Shown here: positions 36,921 to 49,800 of the stretch, in pieces
Position numbering within the stretch: the first letter of the stretch is position 1
Layout of the letters: each line of letters starts with the position of its first letter
Source of the DNA: Sclerodactyla briareus
Lineage: Eukaryota; Echinodermata; Holothuroidea; Dendrochirotida; Sclerodactylidae
DNA length: 64,000 bases
Reading direction: 5' to 3'
Assembly: GCA_026419785.1 (NCBI GenBank)
Contig: JAODTK010001344.1
Span: 62,001-126,000, forward strand
Made by a program: the position numbers and the translations under genes
Notes under the pieces: model-generated
The model's database searches: none
Seen by the model: only the letters and a program-made list of their open reading frames with translations
Told to the model about the DNA's origin: nothing

Positions 36921-39177
36921 ATGTCTCGACCAGGCTGCGAGAGAGAATGAGGAGTCCTGATTCTCCACCATTATCTTGACAGAGATCGTATGAGCCTCCG
37001 GACTACGATTACGATTCTCGCCCACCGAAGTATGGAAGTCGGCCAAGAAGCATGGAGCGTGATCTCGATGGTAGGCCGCCGCACCCCCGTTCGTGAGTAT
37101 AGATTCGCAGACCAAGGGCCGATTATCGGGATCCCCCGGCGTATGATCCTCCCTATGGAAAACTATTCAAACGGGAACCAGAATATTCTAGTCTGCGAAT
37201 CCTGGATTTTCCCATCACATGTTTCAGACACTGCTGTTCGTGATGCACTTTTTCCATGAGTTCAAGAAATTTGGGGAAGTAACACATTAGGGTGACTACG
37301 CAGGTGATGATCGTGTGGCGTATGCAATTATCGTTTGCAGGAAGATGCTCGTATGCTCGTTCGCAAAGGGTACTCCGTATCACCATGTTTGCTCGTCCCT
37401 TGCACATAGACTGTGTCTTTCAAGCGACATGATCACTTCAACATAGGGGACGTGGGAGAGGACGTAGGCTGCCTAATCATCAAGGGTCAGATAATTACTA
37501 TCATGAAGCAGACCCCAGGCAGGGTTGTAGAGGTTATTCTAATTCATATGACCGGGATTATGGGTAGAACAGAGGCGTTCCGTATGATTCCGGTGGTCTG
37601 GAGTCATGAACGAGATGTCACTAGACTCCCGGAAGAGGATTTCCAAAAGCAACTCGCACAGTGTTCGTTGGCAACCTGGAAGAAAATGTGACCCTGAAGA
37701 ACTTCCCTGAGACCTTTTGAAGGCGTATGGGATTATTTGAAGATGTTTACATAAATTCAGTGCTCGTACCAAGGCAATCCTGTGAATTTTTTGTTTTGTA
37801 AAGTTTGCCTGAATCTCAACATGGCCTACAAAGCAATTGTAGGTATGTCAGGGCATTAAGCATTGGGAGAATCAGTCAAGTTAGGAAGGGAAAGATTTCA
37901 CCCACTTCTTGCTTATGGATTGGTGGTCTTGGAACATGGACATCGTTGGCGTCTTGGAAACCAACGCTGAGTTGGTTGATCGATTTGGAGCCATACGCAG
38001 AGCGATTACACAAAGGGTGATGATTTTGCTTACATTTTTATGAGACCTTGGAAGAGGCTCAGGCAGCAGCTGAAAATATGCGTGGTTATGCCCTGGGAGG
38101 GCCAGACAAGCGCCTCCGGATTGACTTTATTGACCCCAACGAATACCGAGGGCACCCCCACCGTTCGTCAGTTCGGGACCGCGAGAGCCACACTGATTCA
38201 TAATCCAGTTATCAGAATGAATTTTACAGAGGAAGCAAAGCCACGACAAGCCAGGGGGAACGCAGAGACCCCACGGTGACATTGGTTCTGGATTTTTTAA
38301 ACGACGCGAAATGACTGGCACCGGGACCCACCCGAAGAAGGGGAGATGCCCCCACGTCCCACACGTCGCAAGAGGCCCATCTCTCCTGATAGCGATTACT
38401 CCCGCAGCAGTCAGCCAGATCGTCCGATGGGATACAAGCCCCCAAGGTCTCCTGATGACAAAGCCGAATGGTCCCCTGGCCCTCCATTGGAAAGGGCTAG
38501 CTCCTCGCCTGAGATTGACAGCTTTGGCACTCGTGAAAAGCACAAAAGGGCTCGCAGCAGTGATAGTTCTGGCAGCAGCCCGTCAATGGAAAAACCACAC
38601 AAGAAACACAAGAAGTCGAAGAAGCCAAAGGTCTTGAATGGGTCACCACTGGGGGGAGTGGTCGACCACTTCCCACCAGCTTGGCATGGATTCTATGGCC
38701 TGAAAAATAGTGCCTTTGCTACGTCGATGCATGTGGTCGCTGGAGACCGATCTCTGCTTGAAGTGCTTCTTCCTGATGGAGTGAATGCAGATGAAAACAC
38801 TCTCCGAATAGCTCAAAGGTTCCGTCTGGACCAGCCAAAAGCTGGGAGGAGGTGGCGAAGAGGATCTACAAGCAGGACCAAATGGCTACGCCATCCTGGT
38901 TGCCATGCCCCAAGCAGAGGAGCCGAAGGAGTTACCGACTGGGACCCAGGCAAGGACACTCCGTAATCTTGTCACCTATCTCCAGCAAAAGAAGCAAAGT
39001 TGAGGGGTTATTATCCTGCCTGTGAATCAGACAGATGAGAAGGAAAAGGGTGTACTATATGCCTTCCCGCCCTGTGAATACGCTCACAAGCATCTTCTCA
39101 CCGTGGCCCCGGACCTTGGCCCCACACCCTCTGAGGAAGACCACTTTGTTGTGATCATTGTCAAAGGAGTAGCGTGA
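36921..39177 (+). CDS. RBM15: RBM15/Spenito-type RNA-binding protein, three RRMs plus SPOC, frame broken by many small indels
   Basis: RBM15/Spenito proteins are nuclear adaptors of the m6A methyltransferase complex (with WTAP and VIRMA) and also act in splicing and mRNA export. Seen here, in order: a short N-terminus (SYEPPDYDYDSRPP) from an ATG at 36921; RRM1 about 37190-37420 (SDTAVRDALF, EFKKFGEV, DDRVAYA); an RG-rich linker; RRM2 from 37658 (TVFVGNLEENVTL, NLNMAYKAIVGMSG); RRM3 37899-38135 (LWIGGLGTW, LALE-type helix, MRGYALGGPDKRLRIDF); a Lys/Ser/Pro-rich linker with a basic stretch (PHKKHKKSKK) likely to be a nuclear signal; and a SPOC domain 38640-39174 (AWHGFYGLKNSAFATSMHV, LRIAQRFRLDQPK, GPNGYAILVAMP, GVLYAFPPCEYA), ending KGVA like short RBM15 isoforms. 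The frame shifts at least ten times in the first 1.1 kb and about three times after it, plus an in-frame TGA near 39001. Several breaks are single-base deletions beside unchanged motifs (38015-38040), pointing to sequencing error. No intron is evident within the coding region, as expected for this mostly single-exon gene; a decayed retrocopy is the alternative. Confidence 0.9.
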
Positions 39178-40392
39178 TCCCGCCACAGCTTACACATGTA
39201 CAGTATGCCATATTTTTTTTCTAATGGCTAAAGGGCTAGTTTATCGGCCAGTTTTATTGATTGGTACACTGTATAGAGCTTTTTAAAATCATGTCCTCTT
39301 CAAATTGTATGCACTTTTTCCCAGTTGATTTTCTCTTCCTTATTTCTGACATGAGGAAAATGAACTAGACTCTGCTTTACCTGGGATGGCAGTTTGCATA
39401 ACTGCTAAGACTGTGACAAAGAGCCTATTCTAATGCTCATGCAATAGGCTGTTTGTGCCTTTATTTAGAAAAAAAAATCTAATTAGTCTTCGCTCATTTG
39501 TGTAGAATGGTGGTTGCTTGAAGGAGGAATAGTCTGCCTACAAGTAAATGATTCCCTAAGTACAGCGTCCAAATCTGGAGAACTTTATGCTGCAGCTATA
39601 GTGCACCTAATTGACATTACCAAAATTTATTATAGTAAAATCCTGTAAATCTTTTATTTTTTCATCTGGAAATATCTGTGGATTACTGTATAAAAATTGA
39701 TGTGCTGCAGTTAAATTCTTGGAATTTCTGTTACAGAAGTTTTCTTCTCTACCTATTCACTAAAATTAATAAGCAACAGTGGAGGATCACGCTCACTCTC
39801 ATAGACATGAGAATGGACAGAGCAAGAACTTTCCTCAGATGATACCTATGAAACACAGGCCTAGCAGTAACTAAAACTGAAAGAACCACATGCAATGCTG
39901 ATGTTTATTCCCTGTCGACTTCTGCCAGTCTGCCAGAAAGGGACCATGTTGAAGTAGGCCTACTATGCTGCCTCTATCAGTAGAGAACTTCTCAAAAAAG
40001 CAAAATATCAAGGATTCTTCAGACTGGGCATCATACTCTGAACACTGACAGTTTATTGGAAAGCTGTTCCTGGGCATTCGACCTCGAGGCAGTATCATTG
40101 TGGGTCAATTATCCATACTGTCCAGGCCGTGACGTGATGCAGTAACTCGGCCAGATGTATTGGTGACGTGAGAAGAGATGATCCCCTGGGTAAAGGTCCT
40201 CCATGAGTGGCTTCCAAGATCTACATCCAGCAGAAGTTGAGGTAAGGACAACAATAGATAGTAGGAAGTGCGACCTTCCGCAAGCCTAAACTTGAAACAG
40301 TTTTAGCAGACAATTTTGTAGTTTATAGAATGATATTGATTTGTATCCAATTTTTTTTTTATTTTTTTTGGGGGGGGGGAGGGGGGAGCTGA
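39178..40392 (+). other. Probable 3' untranslated region of the RBM15/Spenito gene
   Basis: AT-rich, no repeat partner, no ORF of note. The 75-codon minus-strand frame at 39871-40098 is not supported. The stretch continues to the first good AATAAA at 40393, giving a 3' UTR of about 1.2 kb if that signal is used. Confidence 0.45.
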
Positions 40393-40398
40393 AATAAA
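40393..40398 (+). terminator. Candidate polyadenylation signal AATAAA
   Basis: AATAAA lies 1.2 kb past the SPOC stop codon, just after a T-run and a G-run (40350-40386). It is the first canonical hexamer I found downstream of the gene on this strand. Confidence 0.4.
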
Positions 40399-41737
40399 AT
40401 CAATACAGTATGATGAGTGGATTTTCAATTTTGGTGTCATAAGTACACCTCTGTAATTTGTTTGCATTCTGACAGCTTGCCACTTTCATTTGAAATGGCG
40501 GGTCCCGCGGTATGGAATAAGAACCTGGAGAAGTATTGAAAATTCATCAATGAAATGCGGCCTGGATAAGTTTGAATCAGTGAAAAGTTATTGAGTCAAT
40601 GGAAAGCCAGGGAAATTATTCATGAAGTGATGTTGTTACTTTCTCACAGTCACAGCTGTTTGCTGTTGTTGCTTTGGATCTTATTGGATGTTCAGTTCGA
40701 TCATTTGAAAATTCTGGGTGAGATGTATATTCGAAGGTCATGGAATTCCTTTTTTTTTTTTTTTTTTGTCATGAAAAGTCATGGAAATTGACCTTGCCCA
40801 GAATCTGCAGGACTTTGTTGAAATTGAATGGTTTCTGGCATTGTGCCAATGGGACTTGGGCCAAAATATTTCCACTAACATATTTTTTTTTTTTTACCTA
40901 CCCCTACCACCCCCTATTCCTAAATTGCCTCTCCACTTGGGATCAGCCCTAGCCCTATGGTATTGCACTATTGCATTCCTTACCTGCAGCAAATCTTCAA
41001 TGCTGGTAGGTAGAACAAGCGATGTCATACAATGACACCCTCAAAGTCAAAAGACCTGCAGGACATCCGTGTACCTGCCTGACTGTGTTGTTAAAGGACA
41101 TAGTCTGTAATTATGATTGGACCTTTGGTCTTCCCATAGATTACACTATGACAGATGAACCCCCAGACCGAATTTCAGCGATTCGAGTGTACCGATAAAA
41201 GCACAATCAGCTACTGGAAAATTTGCCTTGTGTGGCATCATGGGGAGAACCGGAAAACAGGTGCCCTATAATACAAAGTAATTTATGTAAAACATGTTCT
41301 GCTGTAATCTTGTACCAACGAACTGTCTATCCGTATTGTGGCAGATTCACTAGCATACATGTAGTTGAAAGAGGACAAAGCCCCCACATCAAATTTGGAG
41401 TTCTAGCACGTTGCCATGTTAAGATATTTATATTTACTTTTTGAGAAATTCAAGGAACAATGACAAGGCAAATTTGCAAAGCTGATGGTAACTTAAGCTG
41501 TTACCACTGAACAGCAGGGCAGGAATTGAGCAGGGAGGGGCTCATTACCTGAAAAGACACCACAGGAAGACCTTTTCTGAGAAAACATCTACCAGTTTGT
41601 CCAAAAGATCACTCGCGAATCAAATATTATTTGGAATTGGCGGAAATTCGGTCAGGAGTTGCAGCACGTATAATGAATAGTACGAAAAGTCCAGTCATTT
41701 CACACGACATTAGCCCTTTAGTGAGTACTGCTGTTTT
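40399..41737. other. Non-coding, no supported feature
   Basis: AT-rich with T-runs at about 40749 and 40887. Short frames contain only homopolymer-driven Phe/Leu runs. Confidence 0.45.
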
Positions 41738-43437
41738 ACTCAAAACCAGCTAATGCTGGTGAGCTATTGTGATCGATATCTATTCTATCTATCTATCCTC
41801 CTATCTATCCGTCTTGTAAACTTTTTGAGCCCACAAAATGTTTGTGCTTTGAATCTCGACCAAACTTGGTCAAACTTTTTATTGACTGATGGGTCATCTT
41901 TGACCACCTACAGTAAAGGTCATGGTCAAATGGTATTAGAGGGGCACAATGGGCAATGAGTGGAAAACTGCAAAAACGCTATTCTCCTACGGAAGTTTGT
42001 TGTGCACAGGTGATCTTCGGTCATGATGATGGACAGAAGGCTGTACATATCGGGTGTTCAGGAAATTTTTTGGTCCTGGGTCCCACTTGGGCCCGAGGGC
42101 CCCTATTATGATATTTCACAAAATGGTATCTGAAAATGCATCTTCCTCCCCCAATCTTCAATTAATTTTCTTCAAAGTTGCAATTAATGGTCCTTGGGAA
42201 GATGGCCATTGGGGGTTGCAGGAACTGTGGGCCCAGGGCCCAGATTTTGCCAAAGGGCCCATTATGTGAAATACTGCCAAATCTTGTTTCTCCTACAAAT
42301 TAAGTTTGCTCGTTAACTGATGTCCAGTCATCATAATGGTCCAATAGACCGTACCTTTGGGGTTTCCAGGATTTGTTCCCATTGTCCGACCTGGCCCGAG
42401 GGCCGATTTATGATATTTCACAAATGGTGCTTGAAATAACATCTGCTCCCCACAAACTTCAATTATTTTCTTCATAGTTACATGTAATTGTAATGGCCTT
42501 CTGTAGATGGCGGCCATGTCGTTGTTCGAAAGCGTGGGCCTAGTGCCCAGTTTGGGCCCTATTATATAAATACTGCAGAATCTTTGTAACTCCTACAAAA
42601 CTATTTGCACCATGCTGATGTTCGGGGGTCATAAAAGTTGGTCTAACAGCTGTCCCTTCGGTTGCCAAGTGATTTGGGACCCATGGGCCAGAGTGGGCCC
42701 AGGGCCCATCATGTGGAATTATGCAAAAATCTCTCCTCTTACAATTTTCGATGCACAGCTTGATATTATGGTCGAAAGAGTTCTAACATACTACAGTCCA
42801 GTGTACCTCTGGTGTTCCGTATTTTTTTACCAAGGTCCCACTTGGGCCTGATGGCCCATTTTATTGAAATTTCAGGGATTCACACATTGGTACTTGAAAT
42901 GCATCTCCTTCCACAAGTTCCAATTGATTTTATTTTAATGTTACCTGCACTGCTCCTCGGTTAGTGGTACATTGGGGGGGTTTACAACTTCTTGCTTAAG
43001 GCCCAGGGCCCTCTATGCTAAAATGTTCTACACATTTTTATTGCACAGGTCAGTGCTGATGTTGCGTTCATAATGACAGTCTATAAGCCGTATCTTTCAG
43101 GGTTCTCGGAATTTTGGACTTGAGGCCCAGTTTTTTATCCTGAGGGCGCCCATCATGTGCAATGATGGCAAAATGGTTAGCCCTCAAATGCACTCAAACG
43201 AATATAAAACAGATGTCAGTTATACTCTTGTAAACACCCATCCTGAAATTTGCATGCAAGCGCCCTGAGTGCTTTAGCAAAATGAATATGTAGTTCCTTG
43301 AGTGGTGCATCTTTCACATGTTAGGTACAGTTTAAATCACCATTGTGTGAAATATTGCACAAAAGCATCTGCGCATAATCATTGATCTCTTGATGAATAT
43401 TTGGGTACATTTATCGGTTTTGAGCTACAGCACCATT
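41738..43437 (+). mobile_element. Hairpin-ended tandem-core element (GGGCCC family), most complete copy
   Basis: The left end is a hairpin at 41738-41765 (ACTCAAAACCAGC / GCTGGTGAGCT), followed by a TCTA microsatellite (41776-41811). A unique lead (CACAAAATGTTTGTGCTTTG, GACTGATGGGTCATC) follows, then about nine ~150-bp half units (two alternating types, ~300-bp full period), each centred on GGGCCC and ATTATG-type phrases near 42108, 42257, 42406, 42557, 42706, 42855, 43010, 43147 and 43335. The right end is TGAGCTACAGCACCATTG at 43420-43437. No coding capacity. Hairpin plus microsatellite plus tandem core is the plan of Helentron-derived pearl/DINE-type elements; no rolling-circle Rep protein or target site proves it here. 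Confidence 0.7.
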
Positions 43438-43499
43438 GATCCTCTTGTTTATATGCACTCAGGAGCTGGCAACATAATAAGCATCCCTATGCTTAAAGG

Positions 43500-43725
43500 C
43501 TCTGCTGATCTGCTAACCGCAAATCCCTCTCTCCCACCGACAGGATGATCGAAATATTAATTAAACTACTGTAATGTACTGCTGTCTGATTGCAAAACAG
43601 AGAAGACCAGCGGTTCAAAAACCCACTTGTCGAGGTCCTTTGGGATAGTTCACCCGTCCAAGATTTGAACCCCAACTTCTCAAGGTTGTAATCCCGCTCT
43701 ACCAACTGATTATTCCACCCTATGC
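43500..43725 (-). mobile_element. tRNA-derived SINE
   Basis: On the minus strand, 43722 to about 43645 reads like a decayed tRNA: CAGTTGGTAGAGCG (A-box region) and GGTTCAAATC (B box, 43663-43672) at tRNA-like spacing. The D, anticodon and acceptor stems no longer pair, so it is not a functional tRNA. The sequence continues past the tRNA-like head (GACCTCGACAAGTGGG...) to about 43500, as expected for a SINE body. The family was not determined. Confidence 0.55.
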
Positions 43726-43839
43726 TTGAGTGATATTTCTGAAAACATTGCGGTTGATATTTAACGTGCATTTTATTTTTCAAGATATTCTCAGCAAGAG
43801 ACAGCCTGCCCATACCTTCGTTGATTGCACTGGGCCGCA

Positions 43840-46800
43840 ACCACTTGTTGACACGTGCACGTTTTGCTAAACTTCAGTTGTCTTTTTACAGGGTGGGCAT
43901 TCATGCACTGAATAACCAACCTAACTTTGATACATTTGTGCAAAAATATCTCATTGATAATGCTGCAACTGAGCCCACCACATACACTCTATTTCCGTTA
44001 GTTTCACTGGATCATTACAGATAATCTAGTCTGTGCTTACTAGTCCGTGATTTTTACCGTACTTAATGTGCATGTTCAGAAGCTTTTTATATGGAGTGGC
44101 TCTACACCTGAAAACATGCACAACTGACATGTTTGGTACGTTTACTAATTGCTTGGACTCACTAACGAGAAACCAAACAAACGAATCCAATTTTACTATT
44201 GGGTAAATGAATTTTATTTGCTTATTGAAGTTGTTGGGAAGATGTTCATCTAATTTGCAGCTGATTCTTTACTAGAAAGATAAATATTATAGCAGATATT
44301 TACGAACAGTGTTTTGGTATGCCTGGTGTTTTGGTAAATTTAGTGGTGGATTGGATTTTCCTACAGAAGACTTTCTACTCAACTTATTCATTCAGGGGAA
44401 AAATGGCATCCGTTCTCGTCGAAGTGCATTTTACGATATGTGGCAATAGTATCACATGCCTTTGACACCCTATATATTTAACACACAGTAGATTTAGTTT
44501 CCCTTCCCTCATTTTGTGTGGATTTTACCGTTTTGCATGAAGCGGCCGTTTTCACACTTTTCCTTCAATAGCCGAATATGGTGATTCCTGAAAGTTTAGG
44601 AATACCTCTTCTGATTGTACCTGTATGTTTCTACAGTATCCTGAGAGTGAGCCTAACTGCTATGTCAATACCGGAGTACGTCCTGTGGAAGATAGATCAT
44701 TAGAATTTATTCAGCTGTTTATGCTGTGACAAAACTGTATTCTGTGGAAAAATGCGGCTAAAATGATATCTGTATTTCTTTCTGTGCTGTGTCGGCTTGT
44801 GTATGAGATATTTCTGATGTTTGGACCTAACGGCAGTCACCGCCGAAGCAGCAATGTTTTTCCGCACCGATTGGCATCTACTGGGTCAAATTGGGAAGTG
44901 TAATTGAATTTAGCGAATTCTGTGTAACCAGCCTACTTCGACGAGTTGCCGGCCACATCTGTTGGTGATAATTAAAAAGTGATATTTCGTGGTACATCGC
45001 AGAAATTATGCTGATGAATTGTTTTGAAATTTTGTTTGTGTTGTTTCTTTGTGAGAGCTTACCCCACTGCTGCGGGCCGTGGGCATCACAGTTGAAACGA
45101 AAATAATGTGGAAATCCCTGGGTTATGGCCGGTGTTTATTTTTTATTACAGGAAAAATATCCTATTCAACCAAGGTGTGGTTTTCGTTTGTGATACATAC
45201 AGCACAGTGTTGTTTATACAAGATTTCAGTGAAGTCGATTTGCTCCCTTCCCTATATTGTGTGATGCTAGTGTTCAAAATACAAAATGAAATTGTAGTAT
45301 GCTGAGGAATATCAATGTCTACCAACGAGAGAAATTTTTTTCCAACGCATCGTGAGAGTGATTCCAGATTCCAGTCCCTTCTCAGCAGAAAGTTATTTTC
45401 ACATGATTTTGGAATTTGTTTGTGTTGTTGAATTTCAGAATTTTCCTGTGGATCTTTCGATGTTCGTTTGTGGATTCGCGAAAGTTGCTGCATACGTTTC
45501 GGAACTATATCAGCCAACCCTGTGAAACTGGATCGCTAGCACTCTTTATTTGATGGAACTGTGTATGAGGACTTCTCTGTGCAACGGAATGGTTTATCCA
45601 TCAAGGACGTTAGTTATATATATTTGGCAATTTTATAGGACTGCACTTGTTAAAAGAGACCCTCGCGCCATAGTTTGTGAAACCAATGCAGGTGCCTGTT
45701 TCGAGGGTAGCTGTGCTATGCTATGGAAGAATAATTAATTGCGGTGCTATTCTTTGGAAGTACTGACTTGCCTGTTTCAGGATCCGTGTAACCCCCAATG
45801 TATCGAATGTTCGTTGGAAGAAGATATCGTCGAGTGGGAGGTTCCTTCCATAGGATGGGATACTAAGCAACCACTCTTCAAACCTCGCGATCAGTGCGAT
45901 GCCCAGCCTGAAGGGGGCAGTACGAGGAGAAGAAAATCATTGTTCTGGAAGAATTTACACTTGTCTTTGAACGAGGAAATGGAATACCGTTAACATCCTA
46001 CAGTACCGTGGTGGTGCTATTGTTTGCTGGTGAAGAATCCGAGGGGCACCTTATCCCCACTCCTGATACTACTGTTTGACTCTTTCCTCTTCCACCAACC
46101 ACAATGAAGGCAAGGTACCTCATTTCCAGCATGCTCATTATATCTGATTCCCAAAATTGCTCAAGCCAGTGCCACCACGGTCAGTTGATTTGTATGTCAG
46201 GCAGTTAAGAGTAGGTCTTGCGTTAAGACGATATTGCTTTAGCGCTTCTTGATGAAGCTGGGATTTTCTTATCTGTTACACAACAAATATGAGGCCGAAT
46301 GGCTGACTAATCGTCGTGTCCAAATTACAAAAAATGTGGGCGTGGTCAAGTGAGAAGAATCAGTTTGAATTGTCAAAAGCTGACCAGCAATCCTCGATGT
46401 CAGTGTGGTAACAGCTAATACAGTCCAACCATTCAGGGACATATTTGAATCTCCGGAACCGGAGTGTGTTCCCTATCAGTGTTGATGATTGGCTCCCTCC
46501 AATATTGGAAGGAGATTGCAAATTTGGACAAGACCCGATGTGTTGATTTTTGATACAGATACAAAACACAAAACATATGATGGCGCACGGCAGAATTCCG
46601 CAGTGGTTGTACATAAAGCAGCAGGTAATCGGGAATATCAAGTTATATAGTTTAACACAAGACTAGGCCAGTAAGCAGACACAGAAAAAAGGTTCCTCGC
46701 TCATTATGAGTGACGAACCAGTGACCACTGGTAGAAATTAGAAATTTCAGGTATTAACACTGTTGATGTCGACCCAATCACACTTTGAAGTTAATTGCAT

Positions 46801-49800
46801 CATGTAGACATTACCTATTCTTTCAGAGAAAACCAAAGGGGAATAAAATCTTGAGAGATGGAGGGGTTTCCAAACTAAGAGCAGTATTTTGTGTGAGACG
46901 TAGGTTCAATGTGTTGGGGTGTGGGCGAATGGGCGTCATACTCCCCATACACCCTTTCCTAGTGATTTGTTCCTCTGAGAAAACATGTTAATGTGGGTTG
47001 TTGTAAAGTAGGTCTGTGGTATCTTCTGAGTAGACTTAACTTTGATTTGTTTTAAATTTAATTCAATCCAATTAGTCGGAGAAAAATAATTCAAGCTGCA
47101 TCTACCTGTAGTAACATGACTTTTGTTTGTTCCCTGTGAGGCTGAAGGATGCCAGGGGTATTATGTACTGCATTGTATTGCACTCAATGTGTTTCAAGCT
47201 TTACTTGCTAATGTACTAGTATCATTCCTCCTAATCTCACCAACATGTCTTGTCCGTCAATAACTTTTAAAACTGAATTTTCTGTTAGGGATGTATTATC
47301 CCCCTTGGGGTGAGTGGAAGGCCCCCATCTTACTGTGGGGAGTCCTACTGGACTGCAGCAGTGCAGTGACTGATTAGTACCATTAGCCTCAAGTTCCCTC
47401 AACGATTGGGAAGTGGGTGAACAAAAATGGCCGGTGGTACACTGAGGCAACATCACCTGCTTGGGCATGAGAAGTCTCCCAAGATGTCACATTCCAATCT
47501 CTTGCAACTCTCCAGAGTCTCACTCAATAATGGTCATGGAGAGATTTTGAAGAGATAATATTCATCTCTAACAGGGGTTTTTCATTTCTGGGGCAAATTA
47601 TGGCCTCAAAATCAAGCAGAGTACATGCTTCAATACATTCACTGGTTCAGGATTAATGCTTGCCTCTTTGGAACATATATTAGTTCTTCAATTTGCGAGC
47701 GGCCTCCCCTTTGGCTGCAGTGTCCCCGCCCCCTGTTTGCAAAAGGCAGAATCACTGTACCAACACCCATTACAACTAGATAGATAGATTTGATGTGGGT
47801 TACGCTGCACTTCGTTCACATTTATCTGGAATATCTTTGTGAAGGTGGGATACAGTAAGGCTATTGATGCTTATAATAATTGTTCTTGTTGATGTGAATG
47901 GGATGTTCAAACAATCCAAAACTGGGGAGGGAGGGGGGTAATGTCCCCCTACAGCTTCTGCCTTGCAATTATCGCTACACTGTTTAATAGAAAGGCAATT
48001 TAATAGTAGCGACACCGTCGAAGGTGTAAATGACGCGAACTGAGCTATGTTGCTATCACTCGTCGGGCTAAGGTTTTTGCGACCCGCTGGATCCAGTCCT
48101 GTGCCGGGACAGCGCATACAGTACAATGTTTTATTGCATTTGCATCAGTACTTAGGGGAGGAGACGTGTTGTCTTCTTCCGGAGGTTGAGAGGACATATT
48201 ATGCCTGTGACATGGTGTGCGGTTCGTGACAAGAAGTGGAGTGCCTATCAGCAATGATCAGATGCCATGTTATATTGAGGGGTGTTGATGTTTTGGGGGT
48301 GGGGGGGGGGGGGTGGGTGATGGAGCATTTGTTACGCTATTAGAGAATATAGCCTTCACATTGATGCTCTAGGGCTGAGCCTCACAATTAATTAGATTAA
48401 TCTATATGAAAAACGATAGAATCAATTAATCAAACCTAACTTCTTTTGTATTTGGTTGGTAGGTCGTCTGTAATGCTCCCCCTGCACACTATATAACACA
48501 CCAGCGACGCAATCAATGATAAGGCTGACTGGCTAAGCTTTCCTTATTGCAATTAGTGTGTGGTTCCAGAGTTAGACAATACTTGGAACAGGAACGAAAA
48601 AGCGGAAAACATATGCTATTTTATAGCTCCCGATTGTCGTGGAACTTGATATTCTTATTCGATTAACTTCAGTTTGAGCATTAGCCCTACAGGCATCTGA
48701 AATAGGCGTTGTTATGAAGACAAGGGACCTGAGCAGAGGCATTTTACACAAATGTACAAAAGAACCCCCCCCCCCCCCTTGCAGGAATATAAGAAATTGT
48801 TTGATTGTCAAAGATGACCCTTGGACGCTCTTCACCGATTTCTGCACGGTTCTAAAATTGTATGTGGACTTTTTATTAGCACATGAGCTCATCTGCTCTA
48901 TTAGAATGAAGTTGTAGTTTGAATAGACATTATTATGGATTGGAACAACATGAGGGCAAACATAGTCCTAGTTCTAACGACATTTGTGGATGTTTTGAAA
49001 AAAAATTATGACTATTGTAAGTGAACTCAGCAAACAAATGCCAACTTAAGAACCACCTTCATGTCTAACGAAACTCGATTCAATGTTGTTGCAAAATGAG
49101 AAGTTTGTACCTCCCCTATAATAAAACAACATCATATCAGATATTGTGCACTGTTAAGTTCATGTTAATCATTATTTCTAAGACTTCAATCATATATCCT
49201 TCAAATATTATTTCGGAATTTAAACTATACTTACTCCCAATATTATGGCAGTGTTCATATTTTTAAGTTTTATTTTGATATTGTAAATATGAAAACAAGT
49301 TGAGGTTCATGTTGACAGCTTTCTAGTTTTCCCGAGATGACCATTTCACTGTTGTGAAAATGCCATTTTTGCTGTGTTCTCAAATTTCTCACTTGGTTTC
49401 CTACCCCACAAAATGCAACTTTTATCTTCGTAAAACAGGACTGACCCACTGGTCGGGGTTGGGATTGTGTTGGGAATTGGAAATGTACTAGTGGTTCGGC
49501 TCCACTCCTATTGAGTTGTTGAGCTGTGACTTAGATCATGAAAATGATTGCTTTCCCATTCACTTTTGTATGTCCCTAAAATTCGTGTCATATTTTTATA
49601 GGAGGGATGAAACTGTTTTTTATGCCTAGTGTGGGGGGGCAGCATTTAATTGTTTATTGTTTAATATTTTGAATACGGTAATACTTAGTCAGGTTACATG
49701 GCCATCCGGGGTCAGCATCTGTTGCACTCATTACAGGCTAGACACAATCAGTTTTGCTTGCACTTACATGTAGTGTTGCACTCATCATATACATTCAATT

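Noticed and set aside
38127-38543. 138-codon minus-strand frame
   Set aside because: It is the antisense shadow of the RBM15 linker, whose plus-strand frame has clear homology.
36921-39177. RBM15 copy as a processed retrocopy
   Set aside because: No poly-A tail or flanking target duplication was found, an acceptor-like site precedes the ATG, and several frame breaks look like single-base losses beside unchanged motifs. Not fully excluded.
43645-43722. Functional tRNA gene
   Set aside because: The acceptor, D and anticodon stems do not pair; only the promoter-box-like sequences survive, as in a SINE.
45781-45993. 71-codon open stretch behind a splice-acceptor-like CTGTTTCAG
   Set aside because: The peptide (DPCNPQCIECSLEEDIVEWE...) has believable composition, but I recognise no family and find no partner exon or polyadenylation context.
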